NCBI RefSeq assembly: GCF_900091315.1
Contig: NZ_FLSP01000002.1
Coordinates: forward strand, 62,001 to 126,000
Direction of reading: 5' to 3'
Length of the DNA stretch: 64,000 nt
DNA from: Streptomyces sp. DI166
Lineage (GTDB): Bacteria; Actinomycetota; Actinomycetes; Streptomycetales; Streptomycetaceae
Shown here: positions 15,946-25,443 of the stretch, one piece after another
Layout of the letters: each line of letters begins with the position of its first letter
How positions within the stretch are numbered: the first letter of the stretch is position 1
Translations under genes and position numbers: made by a program
The notes under the pieces: model-generated
Databases searched by the model: none
Seen by the model: the letters and a program-made list of their open reading frames with translations, nothing else
What the model was told of the DNA's origin: nothing

Positions 15946-17415
15946 TCACCGCTCGAACGAGTGAGGGCGGGGTGACACAGGCCGCTCCCCGTCTCGGGGC
16001 TCCCCGGAGCGCAGGCGTTGCGCTGTGCGTTCCGCGGTGGCGCGGGCCCAGGGGCCTGTGGTCAGGAGGGCGAGGAGGAGGACTGTGGTGCCGCAGGCTG
16101 TGAGGATCCACCAGGCCGGGGTGGCGGCGGCCGTGAAGGCGGTGGTGTAGGAGGACGTGCCCATGCCCGCGGCCAGGACCGCGCCGATCACCGCCACGCC
16201 CAGTGTCTGGCCGAGCTGGCGGCTGGTGGAGGCCACCGCCGCCGCCACTCCGGCCTGGGTGCGGGGCATACCGGAGACGGCGGTGTTGGTGATCGGGGCG
16301 TTGACGAAGCCGAAGCCGATGCCGAAGAGGACGTAGCCGAGGAACAGGGTGGTGTTCGAGGTCTCGGCGTCGAGGAGGGCGAAGAGCAGGGCGCTCGCCG
16401 TCATGGCCGTGCCCGCGATCAGCAGGGGCAGGCGGGGGCCTCGGGTGCCGATCAGGCGGCCGGAGACCGGGGCGCAGAGGAAGGCGGGGACCGCCAGCGG
16501 GAGCATCCACAGGCCCGCCTGCAAAGCGCTGAGGCCCCGGACCTCCTGGAGATACAGCGTGGACAGGAACAGGAACCCGGCCAGCGAGGCGAAGGCGCTG
16601 ACCGCGATCACCGTTGCCCCGCTGAACGGCGCCGAGCGGAAGAACCGCAGGTCGATCAGGGGCTCGGGGCGGCGGGGTTCGTAGCGCAGAAGGGTGATCA
16701 GGGCGGCCGCGGCGAGCAGGGCGAAGGGGAGGACCGCCGCCGGGGCGGCGTGCGGGGCCTCGATGATCGCGTACGTCAGGGAGGCGAAGAGGGCGATGAC
16801 GAGGAGTTGGCCCACGGGGTCGGGGCGGCGTGGGCGCGGGGCGCGGGACTCCGGCACGTACCGCCAGGTCAGCAGGAGGGCTGCCGCGCCCACCGGGAGG
16901 TTGAGCCAGAAGATCGAGCGCCAGCCGACCGAGTCCACCAGCAGCCCGCCGACCAGCGGACCCGCGGCCAGGGAGATACCGACCACCGCGCCCCACACCC
17001 CGATCGCACGGGCGCGCTCGCGGGGGTCGGTGAAGGTGTTGGTGATGATCGACATCGCGACCGGGTTGAGCATGGACCCGCCCACCGCCTGCACCGTCCG
17101 GGCCGCGATCAGCAGTTCCAGGTTCGGGGCGAGGGAACAGAGCAGGGAGCCGAGCGAGAAGACGACCAGCCCGGCCATGAAGACCCGCTTGCGGCCGAGC
17201 CGGTCGGCCGTGGAGCCCGCGAGCATCAGCAGCGAGGCCAGGACCAGGGTGTAGGCGTCGATCGTCCACTGCAGGCCGGCGGTGTCGGCGCGCAGGTCCT
17301 GGCGCATCGACGGCAGCGCCACGTTCAGGACGGTGTTGTCCAGGCTCACGATCAGCAGGCTCATACAGCAGATCGCGAGCACCAGCAGACGCCGGCGGTG
17401 GCTGAGCTCGGGCAT
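15946..17415 (-). CDS. MFS drug:H+ antiporter, DHA2 (14-TM, EmrB/QacA-like)
   Basis: A 489-residue exporter with about 14 hydrophobic segments. Motifs: LDNTVLNVALPSM in helix 1 (motif D1), GSTADRLGRKRVFMAG in loop 2-3 (motif A), and VGGSMLNPVAMSI plus GISLAAGPLVGGLLV in helix 5 (motif C, the antiporter signature). The start is ATG 17415; a TTG at 17433 is in frame. The likely role is proton-driven export of a toxic compound or natural product. It is divergent from dusB with only 77 bp between starts, which include an AT-rich GTGGCTAACTAATGAA stretch that may hold its promoter. No regulator adjoins. Confidence 0.9.
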   Translation of the reverse strand: MPELSHRRRLLVLAICCMSLLIVSLDNTVLNVALPSMRQDLRADTAGLQWTIDAYTLVLASLLMLAGSTADRLGRKRVFMAGLVVFSLGSLLCSLAPNLELLIAARTVQAVGGSMLNPVAMSIITNTFTDPRERARAIGVWGAVVGISLAAGPLVGGLLVDSVGWRSIFWLNLPVGAAALLLTWRYVPESRAPRPRRPDPVGQLLVIALFASLTYAIIEAPHAAPAAVLPFALLAAAALITLLRYEPRRPEPLIDLRFFRSAPFSGATVIAVSAFASLAGFLFLSTLYLQEVRGLSALQAGLWMLPLAVPAFLCAPVSGRLIGTRGPRLPLLIAGTAMTASALLFALLDAETSNTTLFLGYVLFGIGFGFVNAPITNTAVSGMPRTQAGVAAAVASTSRQLGQTLGVAVIGAVLAAGMGTSSYTTAFTAAATPAWWILTACGTTVLLLALLTTGPWARATAERTAQRLRSGEPRDGERPVSPRPHSFER

Positions 17416-17492
17416 GGGCCCAGCGTACGCCAAATTCGATAGTGTGGCTAACTAATGAATTTTACGAACTCATTGCACGGCACAATGGAGGA

Positions 17493-18632
17493 ATGCCCAC
17501 GACCCCCTCGCCCCTGCGGATCGGCCCGCACACCGTCCAGCCGCCCGTGATCCTGGCCCCCATGGCCGGAATCACCAACGCGCCCTTCCGCACCCTGTGC
17601 CGGGAGTTCAGCGGGGGCAAGGGGCTGTTCGTCAGCGAGATGATCACCACCCGGGCGCTGGTCGAGCGCAACGAGAAGACCATGCAGCTGGTCCACTTCG
17701 ACGAGAGCGAGAAGCCGCGGTCCATCCAGCTCTACGGCGTCGACCCGGCCACCGTCGGCAAGGCCGTGCGCATGATCGCCGAGGAGGACCTCGCCGACCA
17801 CATCGACCTGAACTTCGGCTGCCCCGTCCCCAAGGTCACCCGCAAGGGCGGCGGCTCGGCGCTCCCGTACAAGCGCAACCTGCTGCGCGCCATCCTGCGC
17901 GAGGCCGTCAGCGGGGCCGGTGAGCTGCCGGTCACCATGAAGATGCGCAAGGGCATCGACGACGACCACCTCACCTACCTCGACGCCGGCCGCATCGCCG
18001 TCGAGGAGGGCGTCACCGCCATCGCCCTGCACGGCCGCACCGCCGCCCAGCACTACGGCGGCACCGCCGACTGGGACGCCATCGCGCGCCTGAAGGAACA
18101 CGTGCCGGAGATACCGGTCCTCGGCAACGGCGACATCTGGTCCGCCGAGGACGCGGTGCGCATGGTCCGCGAGACCGGCTGCGACGGCGTGGTCGTCGGC
18201 CGCGGCTGCCTGGGCCGGCCGTGGCTCTTCGCGGACCTGGTCGCCGCCTTCGAGGGCCGGGACGACTACCGCCGTCCCACGCTGCGCGAGGTCGCCGACG
18301 TCATGGTGCGGCACGCCACCCTCCTCGGGGAGTGGATCGGGGACGAGTCGCGCGGCGTCATCGACTTCCGCAAGCACGTCGCCTGGTACCTCAAGGGCTT
18401 CTCGGTCGGCTCCGAGATGCGCAAGCGCCTCGCCATCACCTCCTCCCTCGCCGAACTCCGCGCGGGCCTCGACGAACTCGACCTCGACCAGCCCTGGCCC
18501 ACCGGGGCGGACGGGCCCCGCGGCCGTACGTCGGGGAACAACCGGGTGGTGCTCCCCGACGGGTGGCTCAAGGACCCGTTCGACTGCGCGGGCGTGAGCG
18601 AGGACGCGGAGCTGGACACCTCCGGGGGTTAG
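17493..18632 (+). CDS. dusB: tRNA-dihydrouridine synthase (DusB-like)
   Basis: A 379-residue flavoenzyme that reduces uridine to dihydrouridine in tRNA D-loops. Clear Dus features: LAPMAGITNAPFRTLCREF at the FMN phosphate-binding N-terminus, HIDLNFGCPVPKVTRKGGGSALPY with the catalytic Cys, MKMRKG, ALHGRTAAQHYGGTADWD, VLGNGDI and VVVGRGCLGRPWLF. The C-terminal helical tRNA-binding domain is present. The start ATG 17493 has GGAGG one base upstream. Its TAG stop overlaps the TAA stop of the convergent sulfatase-like gene. Confidence 0.95.
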   Translation: MPTTPSPLRIGPHTVQPPVILAPMAGITNAPFRTLCREFSGGKGLFVSEMITTRALVERNEKTMQLVHFDESEKPRSIQLYGVDPATVGKAVRMIAEEDLADHIDLNFGCPVPKVTRKGGGSALPYKRNLLRAILREAVSGAGELPVTMKMRKGIDDDHLTYLDAGRIAVEEGVTAIALHGRTAAQHYGGTADWDAIARLKEHVPEIPVLGNGDIWSAEDAVRMVRETGCDGVVVGRGCLGRPWLFADLVAAFEGRDDYRRPTLREVADVMVRHATLLGEWIGDESRGVIDFRKHVAWYLKGFSVGSEMRKRLAITSSLAELRAGLDELDLDQPWPTGADGPRGRTSGNNRVVLPDGWLKDPFDCAGVSEDAELDTSGG

Positions 18633-20392
18633 TCCTTCGTGGGGTGCGGAGTGGAGCCGTAGGCCTTCAGGAAGCGGTCGCGGAAGGCGTTCATCTTCCA
18701 GACGGGGGCGGCGGCGGCGGGGCGCAGGCCCTCGGTCCAGTTCCAGGCGGCGATACGGTCCAGGACCTTCGGGTCCTTCGCCACGATGGAGACCGGGACG
18801 TCCCGGCTGGCCTTCTCGCCGCTGACCCTCGCTATGGGCTGGTGGTCGCCGAGGAAGACCAGGACCGTGTCGTCGGTGCCGTAGCGCTCCAGCCACTGGG
18901 TCAGGGACGTGACCGAGTACTCGATCGACTTGCCGTACTCCTCGCGGGACGCGGTCTTGCTCGTGATGACGTCGCGCGGGTTCCTGCCCGCCTTCTCCAC
19001 GGCGTCGAAGAGCGAGCCGTCGCCCAGGTCCTCCCAGTCGACCAGCTTCGGGATCGGGGCCCAGGGCTGGTGGCTTGAGGTCAGGATGACCTCCGACATC
19101 AGCGGCCGGTCGCGCTTCTTGCCGTGCTCCAGACGCTCGAAGGCCTCCAGCGCGTACTGGTCCGGCATGGTGGACCAGCTGAACTTCGGGCCCTCGTAGC
19201 CGAGCTGGAAGGCGTTGTAGACCTTGTCCAGGCCGTAGAACTCCGCTTCCGGCCAGCGCTTCTGGACGCCCGGCATGATCCCTACGGTGTCCCAGGCGCC
19301 GGTCTTCTTGAACGCCTTCGTCAGGGTGAGATGGTCGCCGGAGGTCACCGTGCGGTAGCGCTGCTGGTTGTCGATCCACAGGCCGGACAGGAACGTGGAG
19401 TGGCCCAGCCAGCTGCTGCCGCCGTAGGTGGCCGAGGTCAGCCAGCCGCTGCGGGCGGAGTAGCCCGCCTTACGGAGGGCCTTGGTACGGGTGTCCAGGG
19501 TGCGGGTGACGCCCGGGGACATGACCGGGTCCTCGATCGCGCTGCGGCCGTAGCTCTCGATGAAGGCGAAGACCACGTCCTTTCCGCGCAGGTCGGTGAG
19601 GAGTTGACCGGGCGGGGTGGCGCCGAAGGTGTCCGCCCTCGCCTCCTTCGCGAAGGCCGCCTCGTCGCGGAGGGTGTCCCGGACGCGGTCCGCCTGCACG
19701 GCCACGGCGCTCGCGGCCCGGTCCGAGGCCACGGGGACGCCGGCCAGCTGGAGGCCGAGGGCGGAGCAGGTGACCCAGACGGTGCCGGTGATCAGGGTCG
19801 CGGTGGTCGCCTGGTGCCTGTTCGCGGCGAGGACGTTCGCCAGGCGGACGGTGGCCAGGGCGGTGACGACGACGAGGAGTACGGCCAGGAGGACGACGCC
19901 GATGGTGGCGGCGACGGTGGTGGTCTCGCCCAAGGAGTCCTTCAGGTACGACTGGGCGTCGTCGAGGAGGGACCAGTCGAGGACGAGGTTGAAGCCCCGG
20001 CCCAGGTACTCGCGGAAGCCCATGTCCAGGACGTTGAGGAGGGTGAGCACGCCCAGGGCGGTGCCGGCGGTGGCCGCGACGACGACTCTCGGACGGCGGG
20101 GGAGCACGAGGACCAGGGCGGCGCCGACAATCGCCTCCGCGGGGATGCGGGTGAAGCGGTTGGGGCGCAGGGCGGCGAGGGAGTTGGGGAGGAGGAGGGC
20201 GGCGAGGACCAGGGTCGCGGAGAGGGCGGTGAGGGCCCAGGCGCCGAGGTCGAGGCGCGGAGCGTCGACCTCCTTCGGGTTCCCACCCGCACCATCCGTA
20301 CCGCCTTCGTCGGCGGCAGCGGGCGATGGCGTGTTCGTCGGCTTTTCCGGAGGCGTCGACTCTTCCTCGGTGACGCGCGTCGAGACGGGCAC
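18629..20392 (-). CDS. Membrane sulfatase-like protein (alkaline phosphatase superfamily)
   Basis: 587 residues: an acidic, Pro-rich cytoplasmic N-terminus, about four or five membrane helices (residues 55-220), then an extracellular sulfatase/phosphatase domain. Superfamily elements are VVFAFIESYGRSA (first metal Glu region), the nucleophile region SATYGGSSWLGHSTFLSG, LTSSHQPW and VFLGDHQPI (metal-binding Asp-His). The layout is that of LtaS-like phosphoglycerol transferases, but the lipoteichoic-acid-specific motif is not obvious, so the substrate is open. GTG 20392 is chosen because GGAAGGA lies nine bases upstream. It converges on dusB with overlapping stops. Confidence 0.82.
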   Translation of the reverse strand: MPVSTRVTEEESTPPEKPTNTPSPAAADEGGTDGAGGNPKEVDAPRLDLGAWALTALSATLVLAALLLPNSLAALRPNRFTRIPAEAIVGAALVLVLPRRPRVVVAATAGTALGVLTLLNVLDMGFREYLGRGFNLVLDWSLLDDAQSYLKDSLGETTTVAATIGVVLLAVLLVVVTALATVRLANVLAANRHQATTATLITGTVWVTCSALGLQLAGVPVASDRAASAVAVQADRVRDTLRDEAAFAKEARADTFGATPPGQLLTDLRGKDVVFAFIESYGRSAIEDPVMSPGVTRTLDTRTKALRKAGYSARSGWLTSATYGGSSWLGHSTFLSGLWIDNQQRYRTVTSGDHLTLTKAFKKTGAWDTVGIMPGVQKRWPEAEFYGLDKVYNAFQLGYEGPKFSWSTMPDQYALEAFERLEHGKKRDRPLMSEVILTSSHQPWAPIPKLVDWEDLGDGSLFDAVEKAGRNPRDVITSKTASREEYGKSIEYSVTSLTQWLERYGTDDTVLVFLGDHQPIARVSGEKASRDVPVSIVAKDPKVLDRIAAWNWTEGLRPAAAAPVWKMNAFRDRFLKAYGSTPHPTKD

Positions 20393-20551
20393 CCCTGTCG
20401 TCCTTCCGTGCGGGCCTGTGGGTGGAGGGCGTTGGGCCCGCCGAAGGTTCGTACGGGCCCGTCGCCCTCGCTGTTCAGCCGGGTCGGGCAGCGCTCGGCA
20501 AACACCCGGCAAACGGCAGGCCAACCAGGACGTTCAGGAAGTCCGAGGGGC

Positions 20552-22492
20552 TCAGGCGCCTCCCACAGCCGTCAGCAGTGCCAGCGGCGCCGTCGCCGAG
20601 CGGGACTCGCGGACGCAGGCGTGCGGATACGGCACCGGCTCGGGGTGGGTGTCGCGGCCGTAGCCCGCCAGGACCTCGGGGAGGCGGTGGCCGGTGGTGG
20701 TCGCCGCGTCGACCAGGGCGTGGGCCACCGTGCGGGCCTCGTCGTGCAAACCGTAGCGGGCCAGGCCCAGGGCGATCAGGGCGTTGTCGTGCGGCCAGAC
20801 CGAACCGCGGTGGTACGAGAGAGGGTGGTAGGCGGGTTGGCCCGCGGCCAGGGTGCGTACACCCCACCCCGAGAAGAAGTCCCGTTCGAGCAGGCGGCGC
20901 CCCACCAGCTCGCCGTACTCCTTGTCCAGCAGGCCGGACCAGAGCAGATGGCCGGCGTCCGAGGCCAGCGCGTCCACCTGGCGCCCCTCGCCGTCCAGCG
21001 CCAGCGCCGGGAAGGAGTGCTCCGGCATCCAGAAGTCCCGCTGGAAACGGTCCCTGAGGTCGCCCGCCGCCTGCTCCAGCAGGGCCGCGTAGGTCTCGTC
21101 GCCCCACACCGTGCGGGACAGCCACGCCGTGCGGCGCAGGGCGTCGTACGCGTACCCCTGGGCCCCCGCCGCCATCACCGGGCCGCTTGCGCGGGTGCCG
21201 TCGGCCCAGCAGATGGCGCCGGGGGAGTCCTTCCAGTTCTGGTTGGCCAGGCCGCCGCGGTCGGCCCGGTAGACCAGGTAGCCGCGCGAGGTCAGACCGC
21301 CGTGGTCCAGCATCCAGCCGACGGCGGCCCGGGCGTGCGGTTGCAGGCGGCGGGCGAGCGCGGTGTCACCGGTGTGTTCCGCGTACGCGCCCAGCAGGAC
21401 CAGGAACAGGGGCGTCGCGTCCACCGAGCCGTAGTAGCGGCCGAAGGGGACCTGGCCGAAGTGGGCCAGTTCGCCGTGCCGGACCTCGTGCACGATCTTC
21501 CCGGGCTGCGCCACCGAGGCCGCGCCGGACTCCTGGGCCTGGGTCGCGGCCAGCGCGGGGAGCGTGGCCGCCGCCAGGCCGGGGCGGTAGGGGAGGGCGA
21601 ACAGGGAGGTGAGCAGGGCGTCCCGGCCGAGCAGGGTGAGGAACCACGGCGCCCCGGCCGCCGGGACCCTGACCTCCTCGCCGTCCAGCCCCTCCGCCGG
21701 GATCTGCAGCGACGCCAGGTCGGCCAGGCCCCGGGCGCAGGCCGCCGCCAGCTCCGGCCAGCCCGTCGGGAAGGGCACGCCCTCCACGAAGTCGCCCTCC
21801 AGGGCGAGGAGTTGCTCGTTGAGCGCGGCCGGGGAGCGGGGGACGCGCAGCGCCCGTTTGTCGCCGTGCGCGCGGGCCATCACGCGCAGCGCCAGCTCGG
21901 CGGTGCCGTGCGGCTCCAGCTCCAGGGTCCACACCAGGCGCCGGGCCCCGGTGCCGGTCTCCTCGACGGCGTCCGGCGCGGGCTCCGCCGAGACGGTCGT
22001 ACAGGACCGCCACTCGCCGCGCTGGTAGGTGAACTCCACGCCGTGCTCCAGGACTTGGCGGGATCGGGTGGCGCCGGACTTGGTGTAGGTGCGGTGGTCG
22101 GAGCGGAGTTCGAACTGGTCCGCGAAGTCGGCGTCCGCCGTGATGGCGAGCCGGACCGTGGCCGGGACCGGGAGGTTGCTGGTGACCCGCAGCGACTCCA
22201 CGAACGAGCCGTCCCCGACCGCCTGTTCACGGAAGAGCGTGTACGCGGGCGGCTCCTGGCGTCCGCCCCGGGGGACCAGGACACAGCGGGCGGTGTCCCC
22301 CTCGGCCACCGGTGACAGCGTCTCCGGCACCGCCCCGTCCACCGTGAGCTGCCAGCGGCTGAGGTGCCGGGCGTCCCGTACGAATAACCCGCCGGGGAAG
22401 CCGGCGCCGCCCCGGACGCCGCTGATGTCCCCGCCGTCGCCCACGGCGGCGAACGTCTCCCCGTGCACGAGCAGATGATGCCGGTCCGTCAT
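20552..22492 (-). CDS. Glycogen-debranching-type glycoside hydrolase
   Basis: 646 residues. The N-terminal beta domain (HLLVHGETFAAVGDGGDISG ... GLFVRDARHLSRWQLTVDG) is the 'glycogen debranching N-terminal' module. It is followed by an (alpha/alpha)6 toroid with APWFLTLLGRDALLTS, GKIVHEVRHGELAHFG, PFGRYYGSVDATPLF, NQNWKDSPGAI and YHRGSVWPHDNALIA blocks, in which the Asp/Glu residues form the active site. It is of the amylo-alpha-1,6-glucosidase/GH15-like type acting on alpha-glucans or oligosaccharides; there is no signal peptide, so it is cytoplasmic. It overlaps the upstream GH63-like gene by four bases (ATGA). It carries a TTA leucine codon at 22385-22387, pointing to bldA dependence. Confidence 0.88.
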   Translation of the reverse strand: MTDRHHLLVHGETFAAVGDGGDISGVRGGAGFPGGLFVRDARHLSRWQLTVDGAVPETLSPVAEGDTARCVLVPRGGRQEPPAYTLFREQAVGDGSFVESLRVTSNLPVPATVRLAITADADFADQFELRSDHRTYTKSGATRSRQVLEHGVEFTYQRGEWRSCTTVSAEPAPDAVEETGTGARRLVWTLELEPHGTAELALRVMARAHGDKRALRVPRSPAALNEQLLALEGDFVEGVPFPTGWPELAAACARGLADLASLQIPAEGLDGEEVRVPAAGAPWFLTLLGRDALLTSLFALPYRPGLAAATLPALAATQAQESGAASVAQPGKIVHEVRHGELAHFGQVPFGRYYGSVDATPLFLVLLGAYAEHTGDTALARRLQPHARAAVGWMLDHGGLTSRGYLVYRADRGGLANQNWKDSPGAICWADGTRASGPVMAAGAQGYAYDALRRTAWLSRTVWGDETYAALLEQAAGDLRDRFQRDFWMPEHSFPALALDGEGRQVDALASDAGHLLWSGLLDKEYGELVGRRLLERDFFSGWGVRTLAAGQPAYHPLSYHRGSVWPHDNALIALGLARYGLHDEARTVAHALVDAATTTGHRLPEVLAGYGRDTHPEPVPYPHACVRESRSATAPLALLTAVGGA

Positions 22493-23938
22493 CCCCGGTC
22501 CCCTCCCTTGAAGTCGTTGACGCCGTGCGAGTCCCGTGCGGGCTCGTCGTGCAGCAGGTCGAGCGCGAGTGCGGCCGTCCAGCTGAAGTCGGCGGTGCCG
22601 CAGGCCTCGCCGGTGTACGGGTCGACGTACTCGGCGAAGCCCGAGGAGTGCGCCGACTCAAGTGCCGATTGCCGAAGTTGGTCCGCCGTCGCCCGTTCGC
22701 CGTGGGTGCGCAGCCCGCGCTCCAGCAGCCAGGCGGTGTTGAACCAGGCCGGGCCCCGCCAGTAGCGGTGCGGGTCGAAGGCCTCGCCGAGCAGGTCGTA
22801 GCTCGGCACCAGGCGGGTGGTCGTGCCGAGCGAGAAGTGCGGCCCGCGCACCGTGCGCACCAGGGCCCGGGTGATCTCCCTCGGGAGTGTGGGGAGGAGG
22901 AGGGGGATCAGCCCGGAGACCGACCGCTCGGGGACGAGGGCGCCGCCGCGCACGTCCCGGCACAGGAACATGCCGCGCTCCGGGTCCCACAGCCGCTCCA
23001 GCAGCGCGGTCGTCAGGCGCTCGGCGCGGGCGTGCCGGGCGGTGCCGGTGGCGCCCAGTTCGCGGGCGATACGGGCCAGGGCGTGCTCGGAGGCGATGAG
23101 CAGGGCGTTGAACGCCGGGTCCTCCACCGCGAAGGAGCCCGCCCCGCGCCCGGGGCCCCCGCGACCGGCCCGGTCCCGGTCGTCGGCGTACCCCGCGTCC
23201 CGGTAGTCGGTGGCCAGCCGTACGTACCGCCCGTAGTCCAGGTCCGTGGGCCGGTCCTCGGGGGCGCCGTGGTCGAGGTCGGCGCGGCGGAAGGAGCGGG
23301 CCGGGGCGGGCAGCACCCGGGCCAGCGGGGCGTCCCAGCAGGGGCTGTTGTCCATGCCCTGCTCCCACGGGTGCACCACCGAGGCGAGCCCGCCGCCGCC
23401 CAGGTCGCGGCGGTGCAGCAGATAGCGGTGCCAGGCCGCCAGCCTGGGGTAGACCCGGGGCCAGGAAGCCCCGCCCGTGCGACAGCCCGGGGTCCGCGCA
23501 GTGCACCAGCCAGGCGGCCAGCGCGTGCACCGGTGGCTGCACGATGCCGGACGTCTGTACGGTGCGCGGGGCGCCCGCGGCGCGCCCCGCGGTCGAGGAG
23601 CGCCAGAAGTCGGGGCTGGGGAAGTAGGCGTCGAGCGGTACGGAGGGGTTGAAGACGATGTGCGGGATCCGTCCGTCGCCCCACTGGGCGGACAGCAGGG
23701 TCTCCAGCTCGGTCTGGGCCCGTAACGGCGACAGGTGCCGCAGGCCGATCGCGATGAACGCCGAGTCCCAGGACCACTGGTGCGGGTACAGGCCGCGCGA
23801 GGGGACCGTCGAGCGGCCGGTCCAGTTCGACTCCAGCACCCGGGCGGCCCCGGAGTGCAGGGAATCGGCCTCGACGGCCGGATCGTATGCAATCGGCCTC
23901 CGCGCAGGGCGGAGGACCAGCTCGGCGGTGCGATCCAC
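22489..23938 (-). pseudogene. MGH1-like glycoside hydrolase (GH63-like), single-base frameshift
   Basis: One enzyme of about 482 residues in two frames. The N-terminal part starts at GTG 23938 (GGGGAG seven bases upstream) with VDRTAELVLRPARRPIAYDP and holds GLYPHQWSWDSAFIAIGLRHL, GRIPHIVFNP and IVQPPVHALAAW. The C-terminal part continues as YPRLAAWHRYLLHRRDLGG, VVHPWEQGMDNSP, WRGPAWFNTAWLLERGL and ends at 22489. They join if one G of the G4 run 23457-23460 is removed, so this is probably a base-calling error. These motifs belong to glucosylglycerate hydrolase/GH63-type enzymes that hydrolyse alpha-glucosides. A TTA codon lies at 23723-23725. It is the first gene of an operon with the debranching enzyme and divergent from the ROK gene. 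Confidence 0.8.
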
Positions 23939-23976
23939 TCGGGACTCCCCGGGAGACGACTGTGCTGCCGGTTCAG

Positions 23977-23988
23977 CGGTAGCTACCG
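23977..23988. promoter_or_regulatory. CGGTAGCTACCG palindrome between the hydrolase operon and the ROK gene
   Basis: A perfect 12-base palindrome 39 bases upstream of the hydrolase start, in the 120-bp divergent region. The sequence from 23995 to 24045 is unusually AT-rich and includes CAAGCTTG (24031-24038), so both promoters probably lie here. The adjacent ROK repressor is the likely ligand-responsive binder. Confidence 0.6.
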
Positions 23989-24058
23989 TAGGGTTACGTC
24001 TATTTAACACGCAAAACTCAATATGTAATGCAAGCTTGAGAAACACAAGGGGGTGCGC

Positions 24059-25255
24059 ATGACGGGTCGAGGTCAGGTCAGCGCCGGCGATCTGCTCGAA
24101 CTGGTCCGCAGCGGCCGGGCCACCACGCGCGGCGCCCTGCAACAGGTCACCGGGCTCTCCCGGGCCACCGTGGGGCAGCGCCTGGACCGGCTGTTCCGGG
24201 CGGGCTGGCTGCGCGAGGGCGCGGGCGGACCGGTCGACTCCCCGCTCGGCGGGCGTCCGTCGATCACCCTGGAGTTCGACGACGAGCACGCCGTCGTCCT
24301 CGCCGCCGACCTGGACACCCGGCACGCCCGCGCCGCCGTCCTGTCGCTGACCGGCGAGATCCTCGCCGAGCACAGCGGCATCCTGGTCATCGAGGACGGC
24401 CCCGAGACGGTCCTCGGGGAGCTGGGCCGCTGGTTCGCCGAGCTGCTGGAGAAGGCGGGACACGCGGCGGACGAGGTCTGCGGCATCGGCCTCGCCGTGC
24501 CGGGGCCGGTGGACAGCGAGACCGGGCGGGTGGTCCAGCCGCCGATCATGCCCGGCTGGGACGGTTACGACATCACCGGCCGCCTCGCCCGGGCCTTCAC
24601 CGAGCACACCGGCGCACCCCGGGTACCGGTCCTGGTGGACAACGACGCCAACCTGATGGCGTACGGCGAACAGCGCACCGGTTACCCGGACTGCTCCGCG
24701 TTCGTCCTGGTCAAGGTCTCCACCGGTATCGGCGCGGGCGTCGTGGTGGACGGCTCGCTCTTCCGGGGCATCGACGGCGGCGCCGGGGACATCGGGCACA
24801 TCCGGGTGGGCGCCGACGCGCTGTGCCGGTGCGGCTCCTACGGCTGTCTCGCGGCCGTCGCCAGCGGTGGCGCCGTGGCCCGGCGACTGGCCGAGGCGGG
24901 GGTGCGGGCGGCCTCCGGTTCGGACGTACGGGACCTGCTGGCGGCCGGGCACCCGGAGGCACTCGGGCTCGCCCGGGAGGCGGGGCGGCAGGTCGGCGAC
25001 GTACTGGCGACCGTGGTGACGCTGCTCAACCCCGGGGTGCTGATGATCGCGGGCGATCTCGCCGGGACGGCGTTCGTGACCGGGGTGCGCGAGCTGCTCT
25101 ACCAGCGGGCGCTGCCGCGCTCCACGGCCCACCTGGAGGTCGTCACCTCCCGGCTCGGGGAGCGGGCGGGGCTGGTGGGGGCGGGTGCGCTGGTCGTCGA
25201 GTACCTCTACGCGCCGGAGCGGGTCGAGGAGCGGCTCGCGGCGCTGGGGGTGTGA
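24059..25255 (+). CDS. ROK-family transcriptional repressor
   Basis: About 398 residues: an N-terminal winged helix-turn-helix (GDLLELVRSGRATTRGALQQVTGLSRATVGQRLDRL, residues 8-50) followed by a ROK sugar-kinase-like domain. ROK signatures include VPGPVDSETG, DNDANLMAYGEQ, STGIGAGVVVDG, GDIGHIRV and the zinc motif CRCGSYGCL. The ATG at 24059 is preferred because AAGGGGG lies five bases upstream; a GTG at 24053 is in frame. Divergent from the GH63-like/debranching operon, it probably represses that operon until a glucoside or related sugar binds. Short tandem repeats begin at its stop codon. Confidence 0.9.
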   Translation: MTGRGQVSAGDLLELVRSGRATTRGALQQVTGLSRATVGQRLDRLFRAGWLREGAGGPVDSPLGGRPSITLEFDDEHAVVLAADLDTRHARAAVLSLTGEILAEHSGILVIEDGPETVLGELGRWFAELLEKAGHAADEVCGIGLAVPGPVDSETGRVVQPPIMPGWDGYDITGRLARAFTEHTGAPRVPVLVDNDANLMAYGEQRTGYPDCSAFVLVKVSTGIGAGVVVDGSLFRGIDGGAGDIGHIRVGADALCRCGSYGCLAAVASGGAVARRLAEAGVRAASGSDVRDLLAAGHPEALGLAREAGRQVGDVLATVVTLLNPGVLMIAGDLAGTAFVTGVRELLYQRALPRSTAHLEVVTSRLGERAGLVGAGALVVEYLYAPERVEERLAALGV

Positions 25256-25351
25256 CCCGGCGGCGGGCGTTCCGGTCGGCGCCGGGGGTGATCGGCGGCA
25301 TGCGTTCCGGTCGGCGCGGGGGCGACCGGCGGCATGCGTTCCGGTTCCGCG
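25253..25351. repeat. Tandem ~35-bp repeats starting at the ROK stop codon
   Basis: GCGTTCCGGTCGGCG recurs at 25267 and 25302 and, truncated, at 25336, with linking GTGAYCGGCGGC sequence (period 35 then 34). The first unit includes the ROK stop codon. No gene is visible. Confidence 0.75.
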
Positions 25352-25443
25352 TATGACGTCCGTGTTGCGGTCCCACGACGCGTCCGCATGGTGAAATTCC
25401 GCCGCCTCCGGAAGCGTGATTCTCGCCACCCTTGATAGGGGTT

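Noticed and set aside
19124..22315. 1063-codon plus-strand open frame across two minus-strand genes
   Set aside because: Composition is Arg/Gly/Ala-rich with no domain; the opposite strand encodes recognisable sulfatase-like and debranching enzymes.
22658..25429. 923-residue minus-strand protein overlapping the ROK gene
   Set aside because: Only its C-terminal part (from 23938) is real, as the N-terminal half of the GH63-like hydrolase; the rest is a shadow of the ROK gene.
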